A stretch of DNA of 64,000 nt from Archilochus colubris (lineage: Eukaryota > Chordata > Aves > Apodiformes > Trochilidae), in the NCBI GenBank assembly GCA_023079485.1, contig CM041092.1, positions 13,715,127 through 13,779,126 on the forward strand. The letters are read 5' to 3'. The position numbers and the translations under genes are program-made. Below are positions 1 to 16,710 of this stretch, in pieces (the stretch's first letter is position 1; every line of letters starts with the position of its first letter). Under the pieces are notes generated by a model, which worked only from the letters and a program-made list of their open reading frames with translations, ran no database searches and was not told the origin of the DNA.

Positions 1-336
1 ATATTTATAAGACAAGCAAAAAATTCGACAAGGGATGCTTAGGAGATTTGAATTGGATTGAAGGCACCTCTTCTGTTCTAAATGTTGAGTGAGAAATCAG
101 TCAGATGAAAAAGAGGAAGACAAATACAGAGGAGTTTCTGCTTTTATCCTACTGTTCCCTTTCCCCAGACAGAGGCAGAGGATTGAAAGATGGTGAAAGG
201 TGGTTAACCAAATGCTGTGTACATCCTAAGGATGTATGAGAATACCTGAGTCTAAGTGATATTTGGATTCTGAAAAAATACAGTCCCTCTCCTGAAGTTT
301 CCCCTCCTCTTCATTTTGCTGTCTCCTTTCTCTCAG
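1..336 (+). other. Intron upstream of the first exon in the window
   Basis: Non-coding sequence ending in a pyrimidine-rich tract and the acceptor TTTCTCTCAG before base 337. The preceding exon (probably exon 4, end of the discoidin domain) lies outside the window. No repeat or other feature is recognised. Confidence 0.75.
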
Positions 337-540
337 AGTCAGATATTGCAGACTTCGATGGCAGAAGTTCACTCCTCTACAGATTCAATCAGAAACTTAT
401 GAGCACATTCAAAGATGTGGTTTCCTTGAAGTTCAAGAGCATGCAGGGAGATGGAGTCTTATTCCACGGGGAAGGACAGCGTGGAGACTACATTACTTTG
501 GAACTGCAGAAAGGGAAGCTTTCCTTGCACATCAATTTGG
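337..540 (+). CDS. CNTNAP5: CNTNAP5 exon (about exon 5): laminin-G domain 1, first part
   Basis: This exon begins with two bases that complete a codon split by the upstream intron. It then reads [18 protein letters not shown], followed by [20 protein letters not shown] and a [11 protein letters not shown] strand. This is the entry into the first extracellular laminin-G fold, a beta sandwich that mediates protein contacts in the neurexin superfamily. The length is 204 nt. The acceptor is a strong pyrimidine tract plus CAG; the donor is GTAAGG. It ends after the first base of a glycine codon (phase 1), which the next exon completes. By the family layout it corresponds to roughly residues 183-251. 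No start codon belongs here because the exon is internal; a Met-initiated frame at 451-690 runs past the donor and is not a gene. Confidence 0.93.
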
Positions 541-3032
541 GTAAGGTTACTTAGGATTTTTGGTTCATGTACTATTGTAACAAGGATTGTTTTGGTTTGT
601 TTATATAAATCTATTGCTTATATTAGGCAGTGTCTAGAAACTCAGGCTGAGAACAACGTAGCATACTCTGTGCCTCAGCTCACAGCTTAAATACTAGTCA
701 AAAAAAGGTAGGAGGGGAAGCAAATGATAATAACTTGTCTGATATCATGGAGGACATGATAGCTGAGCCAAAGAGAGACTTTGGCTCTTTTAACTAGTGC
801 CAACCAAGGGTGAACTGCTCAATGACCACTTTCAAAATTTTTACTTTGGTTGATGATGCTTTCACGTGCTGGAAAAAAAATAAATGTTCTGTTTATTCTT
901 CTTCCTCCTATTTTAATTTGTATTATTTTTAAGGACAGCATTCCCATGAAGTTTGGCTTGGAGTGCAAAAGATTTAGTTTGTAATTGTGTCTTATTTTTC
1001 CATTCTGTGATGAGAAGTGATCTGAGAATACAGAATTCAAATGAAAACATCCTTGTCAAAACATTGTGCTTTGTTTCTGGAGATGGCTTCAGTCGAAAAC
1101 TGAATACTTGGAAGGCCATCACTGTGTGATTACGTTGGATCAGAGGAACAAGTGAAAGGCTGGCTTATTTTCTTTCAAGGATACCTGCTTTTTTCCTGGT
1201 GAATACACTAAAGCACTTTGATAATGGCAGGAGCTACTTTAGCAGGAATGACCATACCCCATTTCCCAGCCTTATTACAAAATCTTCATTAGCTTTATCT
1301 GTGGGGGAACCCTAGTACTGGCCTCATCAGTCCTGTATGACACATTTCTCCTACTGAGGGGTTTGAGTCCGACAGAAGTTTCCATGCCTGTGTTTCGCCA
1401 TTTTGGTCAGCACAGGAGCTGCACTTAGTCTATATGGGTATTGAACTTGACCTGAAAGCCCTGGTAGTCCATCCAGATGGAAAGCTGAAACAAAACTCCT
1501 ACCTCTGTTAACCACAGGAGGGTGTGGGCAAGGAGGGGAAGGAATTCTGGTCCAGTTTTTTACTGCCATTCTCAATCTTAATAACTTTGTCAAATAAAGT
1601 AACAGGAGCCATTTGCAGTACATGGACATGTTCTTAGGTTGCCAAAGCTGGTTTTAGTAAAAGTGAGAGATGTAGCACCTATTAATGGACAGTGTAAGCA
1701 GAGGTAGATCTCATACTAGCAGCTCCAGGGCACTTCAACAAATGTGTCTAAAGCAAATAAATCAGGCAACGGTGTGGTATCTATTTCAGTACCCTGTTTA
1801 TGAGTTGAGGAATTAAAAGAAATAAAAAAATACTGGGAGCAAACTGGAGGTACTAAGACAGAATTTGTAGATAATTCCTTATGCATTTCCACATTTCTTC
1901 TGTGTTTATTTTAAACGTCAGTAACAATTTTCCACAGCTCATGGATTAAATTTCTACATAAGCTCATTAATTGTTTTAGTCTCCAACTAATGTTTTCTTT
2001 ATTTCTTTCTTTCTAGTTAGTTCATCAAAGAGTAAAAATCAGTGCAGCATTTTTCTAATTTGTTATTTGGATGTTACTTGGGACCAAGTAACTGAGTCGC
2101 TGAGTGTAGGATTCTTTGACACCCTTGATTTGTCCTCCTCTTCCATACTAGAATTATAATAGTTAAATATATTATGCTACTTCTTCCAGAGGAAAAGCCG
2201 GTGTGAATACGTAGTCTGAGAATAAGGGTTGGTTTTCTTTCCTTCACCAGTAGCCATTTCAAATCCTCTGTGTGCTTTCATTTGTCAGAGGTAAGGATTT
2301 TGATGTCTGCTCTTGCATGTTTCCCAGAGAGTTTTGGATCATGTATTGTCTCCATTCTACTGGGATGTAAAAAGACACTCTCTCAATGAAAGGTTCTGAA
2401 GTGTTTGGACTTGTAGCCAGCTGGAAAACAGAAGAGTGCACTGGGGTTTAGGTCCTGAATAGTTTTATGCCTCTTGATGTTAGAGATCTAGGCCAGGTTT
2501 AAGAATCCTTCTGAGATGAAGGAGACACTTATATTCCTGTTGTTTTACTGACTTGTAGCCTTTTTCCTCTTAAAATGGACAGGTGAAGTTTTCTTGTTAA
2601 AATGCAAAAAGCAAAAAGTTGAAACTGAAATGTCAAGAGTGGTCTTTAATGTAAATAGATAGGAAACATTGGTGCAGCCTGAAGGGAGCTCTTAAAACAC
2701 CAGAGCCTCGACTGCAAAGAAGAACAAAGGGCACAAGCAGAGTGGCAGTTCTCTGGGAGCTGCAGTATCTGTGTGCAGCATCAGGAAAAATATCCTGGTT
2801 TATTGTGAGGGCTTCAGAGAGAAAAAAGTGTGTGTGGATGCATGTGTACATACATCCACAGAGTCTTTATTGCTCTTCCTGATATAAGGCAAGCTTTGTA
2901 AAGGTCTTATTGCTGATGGGCAGAACTCCAATGTGCATCTATCAGCATTGCTTCGTCCTCTCCTTGAGCCCTTAAGGTTTTGTTAAGGGCCTGGAGGTAA
3001 TTGGTGTCTTCTGCCTTTCTTTGTCCTTCCAG
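541..3032 (+). other. Intron, 2.5 kb (between the first two laminin-G1 exons)
   Basis: GT-AG intron, phase 1, from GTAAGG to TTGTCCTTCCAG. It is AT-rich and apparently unique. No CR1 octamer tail, LTR or long simple repeat is visible. Small reading frames on both strands show no recognisable protein. Confidence 0.7.
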
Positions 3033-3217
3033 GGGATTCCAACCTACACTTCAGTAACAGCCACACGTCTGTCACCCTTGGCAGCCTCCTGGATGACCAG
3101 CACTGGCACTCAGTTCTCATAGAGCGCTTCAACAAGCAAGTGAATTTCACAGTGGACAAGCACACCCAGCATTTCCGAACAAAGGGAGATTCAGATCACT
3201 TGGATATTGATTATGAG
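3033..3217 (+). CDS. CNTNAP5: CNTNAP5 exon (about exon 6): laminin-G domain 1, middle
   Basis: The first two bases complete a glycine codon split with the previous exon; the sequence then reads [39 protein letters not shown] and ends HLDIDYE. The WHSVLIE strand is the diagnostic laminin-G core motif, where the tryptophan of DxxWHxV is nearly invariant. NFT is a candidate N-glycosylation site, conserved in CNTNAP5 as I remember it. The length is 185 nt, ending in phase 0. The acceptor follows a good pyrimidine tract. The donor GTGTGTG departs from GTRAGT and looks weak. The N-terminal half (NLHFSNSHT) seems to be the least conserved part against mammals. Placement is approximately residues 251-312. 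Confidence 0.93.
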
Positions 3218-6325
<3,108 letters not shown>

Positions 6326-8841
6326 TGAGATAGCTCTGAGTATAATTAGCTTGTTAAAGTGATACTGCTGAGGCTAACACCAGCCAGCACTGACTGCTGT
6401 GGTGAGAGTCACTGAAAAACACATGTAGAAATGAATAGATTACTCTGACTTTCCAGGTGTATTAGAATTTGTTTGGAGAAACTTTTTACTTCTTTTTCCA
6501 AGATTAAAATGTGTCTTTTTGGTGGCATGATAGAAGTCAGAGAGACTTTTTTTTTTCCTTAGTTAACTTAGATAAAATCTTACTTTCTATACCATTCCTC
6601 ATCACTGTTGCAGAGTGCAATAATAGCAAAAAATATTCTTCTATTTGAGTTGGTGTTATAGAAGAGAATATATGTTTTTATTATTGGAAACATTTTTTTC
6701 TTCTTGCTGCTTCTTAAATTCTGTGTATTGTCAGTTCTGAGAACACCTGACCTGGTACTAGTGTCTCTAAATGTGGGATGGTACAGGTAAAGCAAAAAAA
6801 AAAAATTTTTTACCCAACCTGCTAACATAAAACATAAACATAACTTCATACCTAATAATGTCCAAAATTACAGGTATAATTAAATACATCACAACTAAAA
6901 TCTGGAACATTTTATTTTGTAAGGAGAGGAAGCAGCACATGCCCATGTAGCCCTGACAAACTAAGTAAATTCTTTGGTTAGCTTATGTCTTACTCCTGCA
7001 CTATGCTTTGATATCTGCCTTTTGGATAATACTGTGGCTTTGGAGAACATGGAGGTGACATTTTCTAGTTTGTATGAATGTGTATAAACAGGCTGAAGCT
7101 ACAACAAAGCAACCAAGACGACCCCACAAATTCCTTCCTTCCTCAGTTTACCTGCCTAGGGCAAGGCTGGATACACAGGGAAATGCAAAATCGAAAGGTG
7201 ATGGGTGAGAAATCCTATGTTGTGTTGCTGGCAGTCAAGACTGCCTCCAGGATGCTCCCCTAGCCTGGGACTGAGAAACTTTGCTTTAATAACCTCAAGT
7301 TTGATTGCTCTGATTTAGGACTCTGAGGCACAAATCTTATGAACTGTGTTAAATTGCTCTTCCCTCAGCTTATTTTCTAAGGGGAAGAAAGATCCTTGAT
7401 CTGCTTCTTAGGTAATTAAACAGCTGGTTGTTTTGCCAGCTGGGTAATAGCAAGGCCTCCTGAAGGAGAAAGGAAAAACTTTGTAATGTACCTTTTCTCT
7501 GAAGGTTATTGTCTGGGTATAATGCAGTCCCAGACAATGAAGCTTTTATTATCACAATTCTTAATGCAGCCACTGCTAGATCGAAGGTCTAGGAATTCTG
7601 CTCTGTCAGTTTAAGGTAGAGAGAATGTGCCCCTATCCTTCAGTCTCCATCACAGAAGTGATGATTCTAACACAACAGCTTTCAAAAGCTGGCTGCTCTA
7701 CTGCATTTTGCAAGATTTATGAGCTGCTATGGACTGTACCTGTGACACTTGTGTATGCAAAGTGCATTAAAAGGCTGCCACACTCATAGCGCCTCAATCT
7801 TAAACATCTTTCTGTAGGAAAAAGTCCCCCAAAGTCTGATGTTTTTCAGTGTCCTCTCTGTCACAGCTATGTGTCTTCTCTAGCAACTCTCAGTCACTTC
7901 CACCAGAGGCTGATCTCCTTCTCACATCTTCCTGCTCTTCCCCACTTCTTAGCAACTTACTCAAATCAAAATAACTTGTTCATACTAAATGCAGCCCTTT
8001 GCCTGCCAGACTTCCTTTGCACTAAGTGCTTTTACTCAAAGCTGTTCTGCTTTGTGTCTTGGTAGTTGCTAAGGTTGCCTGGAGAGGAAATGCAATGAAA
8101 AGAACAGCACAGAAGAGTAATTGAAGCAGGGACTTGGAATCACGTTTTTTCCAACAAATTCTTGTGTTCCGTCCCCCCAAGCTGGAGATCACCAGCGTTG
8201 GTTCTGCGTTGTTAGTTCTAAACACTCCTTTGTCTCCTAACAAAAGATATTTGAGGACAAACTGGCCAGGTTGGGATTAGGAAGCCATTGATGCTCAGTG
8301 ACACTGACTTTTGCCTCCAAAACAGAAGTAGACTTCCAACACTCAGTTGGAAGCTGCTTCATTCTCTGTGGCTTTGTGAATGTTGGCACAGTGACCCAAA
8401 CCTGTGCATTTTCCTACCCATCAGCTTTAGCTTTTTTATTTTGACATCTTTCACATGAGCTGTAGAATGATACATCAGCTTTGGAGGTATAGATTTCCTC
8501 TTATGAAGTAGTTCCTCATCCATATAAGTAATAATCCTAAATCAGCTGCATTTAAAGTAAGAGGAAGAGACTACAAGTTGTCAATAATACAGTATTGTAC
8601 TATGTATTGTGCTCTTGGGTGGTGGCTATGATTATCATTCCACCTATTCTTTACTATAACTTATTTGCAGATGTCAGACTTGCAATAAATCCCCTTGAGA
8701 AAACATCTCAAGATAACAAGGCGTCCTGTCTCTTTGAACTGGAACTTGCCTTCAGAATTCAATTTTTATTTTGCCTGATACTTAACCTCTCTATGTAGAA
8801 GCCCTGTCTATTTGGACAGGCTATCTGTCTTCTCTCTGTGA

Positions 8842-8910
8842 TTTCTTATTGTTTTTTCTTGTGTGGTTTTTTTTTTGTTTGTTTGTTTTGTTTTTTTTTT
8901 CTTCTCTTCC
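8842..8910 (+). repeat. T-rich low-complexity tract
   Basis: Long T runs interrupted by G, including GTTTGTTTGTTTTG. It is intronic simple sequence with no attached element recognised. Confidence 0.8.
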
Positions 8911-9309
8911 AGATCATTGCGTGTGGTGAAATTATAGAGGATCTTTTATTTTCTCTCTGAAGCAATTACTGGCTTTAATTGTGAGAGGTTATGAGAAGTC
9001 AAATTTCTGTAATTACCACTGTCATGGTCACAGGGCTGGACCCTTGGGAAACCTTTGCAAATAATAATCTAAAGATCTGCCCTATTTACTAGCTGTCTTC
9101 TCAGCACAAAGCAAGTGCAAACTGCCCATTATGACAAATTGTTCAGCAGTTACTTGTACTTCCAGGCCATGTAACTAGGGGCAGGAAAATACACTGGTAG
9201 GAACTAAATTTACAAGAAGGAGAATGGGAATGGTCCTTTGCAGAAGGATATTTGACCTATTAATACGTGAAGTCTTCTTTACAGGATTTTGTGCTTAAGT
9301 GTCTTGTGT

Positions 9310-9733
9310 CTGCCTTATCAGGAAAGACTGAGGGAGCTGGGTCTCTTCAGCTTGGAGGAGAGTGAGGGGTGATCTCAACAATGTTTATAAATATATAAGG
9401 GGCAAGTGCCAGTAGGATGGAGTCAAGCTTTTCTCAGGGGTGGGTGATTAGCAACAGGACAAGGGCCAGTGGTTAGAAACTGGAGAATAGGAGCTTCTAT
9501 ATAAATATAAGAAATATTTTTTTCACTGTGAGGGTGACAGAGCAGTGGAACAGGCTGCCCAGGGAGGTTGTGGAGTCTCCTTCCCTGGAGACATTCAAAG
9601 GCCACCTGGATGCATTCCTGTGTGACCTGCTAGAGGTGATCCTCATTTAGCAGGGGGGGTTGGACTAGATGATCTTTCGAGGTCTTTTTCAACCCCTAAC
9701 TTTCTATGATTCTGTGATTCTATGATTCTGTGT
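9310..9733 (+). mobile_element. CR1 non-LTR retrotransposon, 5'-truncated 3' part
   Basis: The sequence starts within the end of the reverse-transcriptase frame (AGACTGAGGGAGCTGGG, coding for the RLRELG motif common to CR1). It passes a GAACAGGCTGCCCAGGGAGG block and ends with GGACTAGATGATCTTTCGAG and three to four ATTCTRTG octamers, the CR1 3' hallmark. The original coding frame is broken by substitutions and indels. It is inserted in sense orientation to CNTNAP5. It is clearly older than the copy at 40.4 kb because the frame is lost. Confidence 0.93.
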
Positions 9734-12700
9734 AGATGCGGGAGGATATGAGACAAGTTCTAGGAAGAGAAATCCATTGAAAATTACTAAATACATCTGG
9801 CTGAGGGAATAGTTTCAAGAAAAATAGCTACAGTGTCCTCAAAGGTAGCTGTCCTGGCTACCAGTGTTATTGTTAGATCCAGGTTGCACCTTCAGGAACT
9901 GCTGTAATGTGACCTGTGGCCAGGGTCTTGAGATTTTTTTTGAGCATACTGATTTGTGATTCCAAAACCAGTAGCTATCTGATTGAAGAAGTGAAATTAA
10001 AAGGCTCTGAAAAGATGCAGTGTTTGATCTTCTTAGTGCTTCACCCTATGTACACACTGAAATCAAGTAAAACCCTGTCCCCCTTTCCCTTTCCTTGGCT
10101 CATAGGACTTTAAGTTGTATTTTTATTGAGCAGAAAAAAAATCTCCACTGACTTGAGAGGAGTGCAGGATATTTGTAAGAAAGAAGTTGTCAGCCCTCAG
10201 ACATGCTTGAATTTTCACATCAGTCTGCCATGCTGAATCTGGGAGTGACAATTCAGCATAGCAAGGGATGTAATGACAGGTGAATGCATGACTGCAGTGC
10301 CTGAGGGAAATAACCGATTGCCAGCATCAAAGAGCAAGGAAAGACACTTAGTGACAGGAGAATGTAAACTAATAATTCATTCTCTTTGTAGAGAATCCAA
10401 ACATGCTAGTTTATTAAATTGATTTGAGATACCTTCATCTTGAGAAGAATTCACTTGTCTACGCGTGTCTCGTTCTACCAAAGCACTACTGGAGGTGTTG
10501 ATATATCTGTGAATATCAGACTGGTGATTTCTGAAGGCCCCTAGTAGGGTTTGCAGAATGAGGAGATAGATACATCTTTTAATATTTTTTAAAGTTTTTA
10601 TTAGTTTTTGAACTGCAATCACATTATAGGAATCATAAATAAAAAATGTTGAAACTATTTAGTGACATTTTTCAAGAGTTCCTATGGGGTTAAGTTGAAT
10701 TTTTTAAAAAGAAATAAAAGAAATAAAAAGAAAAGAAAGTTTCCTCCAACTATTTGATGAAAGTATGAGTCAGACAGGCACATTAAAAAGAGAACTGAAT
10801 TTGCTGTTCTTTGGATAAGGTAGATGAACTCAGATTTCAGAAATATTTGATTCTTGTAAAAATAAGTTTTCTTCTATCTTCATGTCTGCTCTCTGGATGT
10901 TCAGATGAGTCTCCTTCACATCCTATCTGAAATGTAGAATACTAAGAAAGTCTACATAAATAGTATTAATTTTAAGGTCCCATATTATTGTTGCTGAATT
11001 GTATAACAGGATTGTTTTGAAAGAAATTGTGTGCCACCTTAATCAAGGTCTTGAAATAAGGTCTATTTAAATGACAGTTTTCCCACTGATTTCACTTGTC
11101 TTTTTCTACAATTCTGAAGACTATGAGTCTGTAAATACTTAGTTCAGCATGTAGCTGAAATAATAATATTCCTTTCCTTGGTATAACAGTTTGTTTGGGA
11201 CTTCAATAGTTGTGATGACCACAAGTGAAGCAAATCTTTCAGGGAGACCATATTTTTTTTAATAAGATTTGTTGACATATGCAGAAAAAATGGCACATTT
11301 TTGAGAGTTATCAGCCTTCAGCAAATTACAGGCTAGAAACGATTGTTCAGAGTTTAATTTATTACATTATCTGGGTAGTCAAATTGAGTGAATAGGGTGG
11401 TTAGTACCTGCTGAGCAAAGGAGGATGTTTCAAGGCAGGAGGTGATAAAGCTGTTAGTCCCTGTAGGAGAGCAAGAGAGATGACTAATATGACTAATTAT
11501 TATCTTTGGAGTTAGCAAGGAATAAGGAAAATGGGGGAGAATGCAATTTGTTTTTTACCTAAGGCTTATGTGTGTCTTTTGAAGGTTTTATTCCAGTTGC
11601 TAAGACTCTAAGAACTGCTTGGTACTGCAGTACTGGCTGCCCAGCATAAACAAAGGGGCAAGCTGACCCTCTCACAGTCCAGAGTCTGGAGTATGTGTAG
11701 TTCATATCAGCCATTTATGCTGGTGCTGTGCCACGATGCAGAGATGAATGGAATAAAAAAGAGGAAAATCTAATAAAGAAAACAGATTTATAAAAAGCTG
11801 ATAAGAATGGCTTTCTTTGCACTTTTCTACTTTAAGTTAGATTTGACTCTGTACTACTACTATTAAGTATTAGTATTATCATTACTGTAAACTGTGAAAA
11901 AAATTGGGTTTGATTGTGCTAATTTGCCAGTTTGATCTAAGACATCTATCTTATGCACTTCTGTCAAGGTGACTTTGAAAGGATGGCTTCCTTCCTAGCT
12001 TGTTCAAAAGAGGGAAAATGTTAAGTGGTCTATATTTTTTTTCATCCTGTGCTTTTTTTCCTTTTCCTGTCACTCTGAGGGGAATGATGTAGATTTTTTT
12101 CCAAATTAGCTCTTTGTTTGCTTCCACCTTTTGCCAGCATCTCTTTGCTATTGTATCATTTAATTAAACAATAATGTACAGCTACAAAAATGGTAAAACC
12201 CTTTGTTCTGCTTTCATCCAGTGACAGTTAGCTTTGGAATCTGAGATAAAAAACATCCAGAAATATCTAGCCAAGCATCTTTTCTGTGATTCTGTCATGG
12301 TCACAAGCCTTCAGGTTCTTGGAAGCTTTGTTTGTTCTTAAATTCTACTTAGAAACGTTATATGAATGTAAAAAGTGAAGTCAGTTTAATAAACAATTAG
12401 CCTTTTATAGACAAACATGATACCAGGAGGGAGTGGAGATGAGGGAGTTCTTTATGACAGGGGTGACAACCACAAGGATATGTTAGTTGCCATGAAACAT
12501 GGATCAGGAAAGCATTGCTGTCATAAATTTTCCCTCAGAGAAAAAGAAACCCACCTCAGAATAGGACCTCCTATTAAAATATGAGTCCTGCTTTTGGGAT
12601 GGACTAGTTGCTCCCTTAGTGAAATAGTCCTAGCTCAAGTAACAGTATGCATCTTGGTGCTCCCTCATCCTGTTTGGACACAGTTTGCCACCAGTATGTC

Positions 12701-13671
12701 AGTAGACTGGTGTTATCTCACTTTGCTTTACTTTTCATTCAGCAGTTAGCGATGTCTTGATTTGAGAAGCACTTCAAATCTATGTGGCTCTCCTGACATC
12801 TGTTTTTCTCAAGACAGACAATTTAAAAATGAGATTTGAAGGGACCCTCCCCCATTCTTAAAATCCAGTTGCTCAGAGCTGAAGAAAATCTTTCATATTA
12901 TCCTTTTAAAACTGCATCAGAGGTCACCTTTTTCATCTGTTGCTCTCTCTGATAATTCATCTGCAATCTCAGTCTCCAAAGCTAAAGATTGTTCTCTAGT
13001 TTCCAAGCTGGATATATTCTTGCCCATTTACTCACATTTGTATCTCAGCCAGGGATGGGGTTTTAGTCCCCTTACCTGTCATATGAAATCTTTCCTTCTA
13101 AACCTCTGCAGAAAGCAAGATATGTCTTTTATTGGGTAGTATCCATAGTGTGATTAATGAGGAAAGTAATTGCCTGGTGGATACTCTAACCCACAGGTAG
13201 AACAAGAGCACAGAAATAATAATTTATTGTTCTTCCTGCTCAAGCTGTGATCTTGGCCTTTGTCCTTTGGTGGGTTAAATGTGGAGGACTTCAGTTCAGC
13301 TATCAGTGTGATTAATTTCCCAAATATATACTACTTTTGGTTATTATCCTTTGAGAGTGAGGCAGTTTTATGAGAAACTGGTCACCAAGAGCCCCAGCAG
13401 TGGTGGTGCAGCAGTCTTCTGTCTTCATTCAACAGTAGATAATAGTACATGAAGAAAGGCTGGAAAAGACTAAACTGGTTCATTAAATTTATACAGCTTT
13501 TTTAAAATCCTGCAAAAATCACTGGAAAGACTCCACTCAGTTTTAGATGAGGTTTATGGCTTCTGTGTACCCCACTATTATCCTGATGTGGCCACAGAGA
13601 ACTCACTTTGCTACCTCGTTGGCACGTAGAGGAAAAAATACAACAAAAACTGAATCAAGACAATGACAGGG

Positions 13672-13849
13672 ATGGTTCTGATGGCCTCCTCCTTGGCCAA
13701 AGGTGGATCTGGCTTTGCAGCTGTGAGAAGCTGTAAGAAGCCAGGAGCTTCTCGCAGTGAGAAGCTGTAAGCCAGGAGCTTCTCACAGGTGCCACCACTA
13801 CGGGTCCTGCCCCACTACCAAACTGCATCACACAAACCCAACACAGTAA
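13672..13849 (+). mobile_element. Fragment of an avian LTR (3' end only), with an internal hairpin duplication
   Basis: The order of blocks parallels the last part of the larger LTR at 23603-24620: TTGGCC then GGATC, a GGCTTTGCAGC-like block, AGCTTCTCACAG, GCCACC, CTACCAAA and CAAACCCAACACAGTA. Only the last 180 bases or so are present; no internal retroviral sequence adjoins. Within it, a 34-bp unit (13723-13756) and a 31-bp unit (13757-13787) are tandem near-copies, each holding GAGAAGCT paired with its reverse complement AGCTTCTC. This is a relic without coding capacity. Confidence 0.72.
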
Positions 13850-16656
13850 CTGAGTTCCTCCATTCTCTTTTAGTAGGAAAGGCTCTGATTCTACCTTAAA
13901 ATGCTGTACTTTCACCTGCTGATTCAACATCTTGAAAAGCCACCTCTGCAACCATACCCTTCCTGGGGAAATCTGGGTGTTTTTACTCTTCTTCTTCAGA
14001 CCAGTGTTATGGCAACCCATGAATAAATTGCAAATATCTCCATTGCATTTCTAGGTTCAGAAGGTTCCTCTTTTATAAGCAATAAGAACTCTTTTGGAAA
14101 GATTTCACTGCTTATTAAAAAAGTCATTAATCAGTCTGGAGACAATGGACTCGATGGAATTCTCAAATGCCACATGATAGCTGGAGTTTCCAGCATCTGG
14201 CTAGTGCTGAGTGTCTCCTGTATTTACTCTGGGGATTAGACTCTTCTTATCCCATTTCCTAGCCAATGAGCTTTTACTTTCCAGTTAAACTGCATTCAAT
14301 TATAAAATGAAGTGTCTGCCAGAAGTCTTGCAGTACCCTGAAGAGTTTCAGAACTGCTGCCAATTAAAGGAAATGCTCCTGGTCAGATGGAGATTTAGGG
14401 GGAGCTGTTTACTTTTCTGACTTAGACCTGCTGGAATAATTGGAGAATAACATTCAGGGCAAATTTAACTTTTTCTTATGGGAACTTCTCCCACCAAAGT
14501 GGATGAACATTTTTTCAAAGTAGCCATTGTATATTTTTTTTTTTAATGTTTATGCTGTTGTCTCTAGGAAGGTAGGCAGTGTTGATCACTGTAAGTTCTT
14601 GAATGATTGTAATAAAAATGCCTTGTTAAAAAAAAAAGGCAAACACACCTCTTTTCTATCCCTCAAATATACCTTTCTTCCCATGTACACAGAATATTGC
14701 AGCGCTGCCTTTTTGCATACCCACCTGCTTGTTCTTGTGGGAGGTGGGATCATTCTCTGCTTTGGGTGTAATCAATGAAGTTTCACCTGCTTAAGTGCAG
14801 GAGGAGAAGCAGAAGTTCTGCCCACATGTCCCAGCATTGGATGTGGGTCCAGACAGTACTTGATGCTGCTTCTGTCCCAATGCAAGGTTTCTGTGCAGAT
14901 CCCACATGTCATGAATCAGTACCTGCTGCTAATGACTAGAGAATGTTGCCAAGTTTTTCACAGGGTCAGAGCAATCCGTGACTTAAAAAAAGTGCCTGTG
15001 GTATCTCTTACACACACACCAAAAAAAAAAATGTAGAAGGTAGTAGAAAATTTTGAAAGTTTGAGATCAAATTTCTGTTCTGCTTCCCACCTGATTATGT
15101 TCAGGTGAGCTTGGATAAGCCTTGGAATACATCTCAAAACTCATTCTATTATGATTTATCTCTGGATACTTTTTGCGCTTGCTAAATCTGGCGTGTAAAA
15201 TTCTGCACCTAGCAGGGCATGGAATATGTAAATACCTTGACATATATCTGCCAAGGGTTTTAACCAGTGATAACTTGGTCTCTTTCTGACACTTTATTTA
15301 TTTTCCATTTCAAAATAAAGACTAAAAAGACATTTGAAAGTGATAGGTAACTGTTCCATCAGCTGTCTAGGACTTCAGAGAGAAATTCCCCAAGCACTGT
15401 GCAACTTCCTACACATCCATCAAGTGCTGCTTATTATAATTATCCTGTAAAAGCGAGGTACCAGTTCTGATGAGAAGCAGTGCCATGGAGAAAGCCTTTT
15501 ACTCTGATGTTTTTATCAAATTCTAGTTGATATTTTACAAAGCAGTCCAGTTCAAAGCAAACTTTCTGCAACAATCTCCTGGCGTGGCTTTGACATATAT
15601 GGCTACTTAAATGTTTCCGGTTTTTAGAAATAATTAAGGCTTTATTACATGGCTTGTCTGACCTGGTTGGGTAATCTACAAAGAATGAATAAAGCCATGG
15701 AGCTGGTTCATCTGCAAACTGCAGTGATAAATGCTGGTACAGATTGTGCTGTCTACTTTGAGTAACTGCACTACTCTTCTGGGCAAATAGCACCATTGAT
15801 TTCACTTTAGGGTTGGATGACTAAAGTAATCAACCAAGTTTGACATTGAAATGGTGTTGGATTTTTCCACACTTGCTGTGTGTATAATATTTTAATTCCT
15901 CAACATGCCCTGTGGAAACCATGAGACCTAGAACTGGCCAGGAAATCATACTGTTGTTTCATCCCACCATAAATACTGAAATCAAATTACTTTTTTTTGA
16001 GTTTTCTTAAGAATTTTCAACTAATTTCAGAATAATTATTTTTATTAGGTTCTTTATTAAGTTTATTTTTTTTTTAAGTTCTTTTATTACTGAGTGGACT
16101 TTTATTATTTGGAGTAGCACAGGGCTGTGTCAGTCTGAGTAAAAGAAAACATAGCTACTAGTACTACTGCAAGATATATACTGAATGTTTGAAATAAAGC
16201 AAGGAACTCTGCCTCATGTTTCACCACACGTGGTAGATTCAAGTAGATGAGGCAAATTTTTACTTTACTTTAAAATTTTTACTTTATGTAGTATTGCTGT
16301 AAATGGGGAAAAAAAGTACTGTCATGAATAGCTACATTTTGGCTAATGTTTAGGATAAATATAATGTGCTTGGTTGGAATCCTGTGTCTTGGAGGGTACT
16401 TTGTTTTCTCACTTGCACCTTGCCTTATTGGTAGTCCCAAGCCAATAGAGGACATTTGTATTGCATCCTGCAGCATACAAAGGTTTAAGTGAACTTGCTG
16501 ATGCTGTTGGTTCCTGCAGTCAACATAGACCCAAATGAGTGTAATTTTTATTGACACAAAGCTGAACTTCAGCTTGAAAAGCACAAAGCAGGCATGGCCA
16601 TGAGGAGATTGTCTGGGCTACCAAATGAGCCCTTCTGCCCCCAGGCACAGTATACA

Positions 16657-16710
16657 TCATAGAGTCACAGAATCATAGAATAGTTTGGGTTGGACACTTG
16701 GACATATTTA
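16657..16710 (-). mobile_element. CR1 3' tail, antisense remnant
   Basis: On the plus strand CATAGAGTCACAGAATCATA followed by GAATAGTTTGGGTTGGA is the reverse complement of the CR1 3' end (CCAACCCAAAC...ATTCTATG octamers). Only about 55 bases remain. It lies about 200 bases before the acceptor of the exon at 16910 but does not touch the splice signals. Confidence 0.82.

Noticed and set aside
12280..12300. TCTGTGATTCTGTCATGG as a CR1 octamer tail.
   Set aside because: The preceding 100 bases show no CR1 similarity; two octamer-like words alone can occur by chance.
13655..14020. A 121-codon minus-strand frame.
   Set aside because: It overlaps the LTR fragment and has no recognisable domain or gene context.
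15440..15805. A 121-codon minus-strand frame.
   Set aside because: It has no domain, no splice context and no codon pattern suggesting selection; compatible with chance in an intron.
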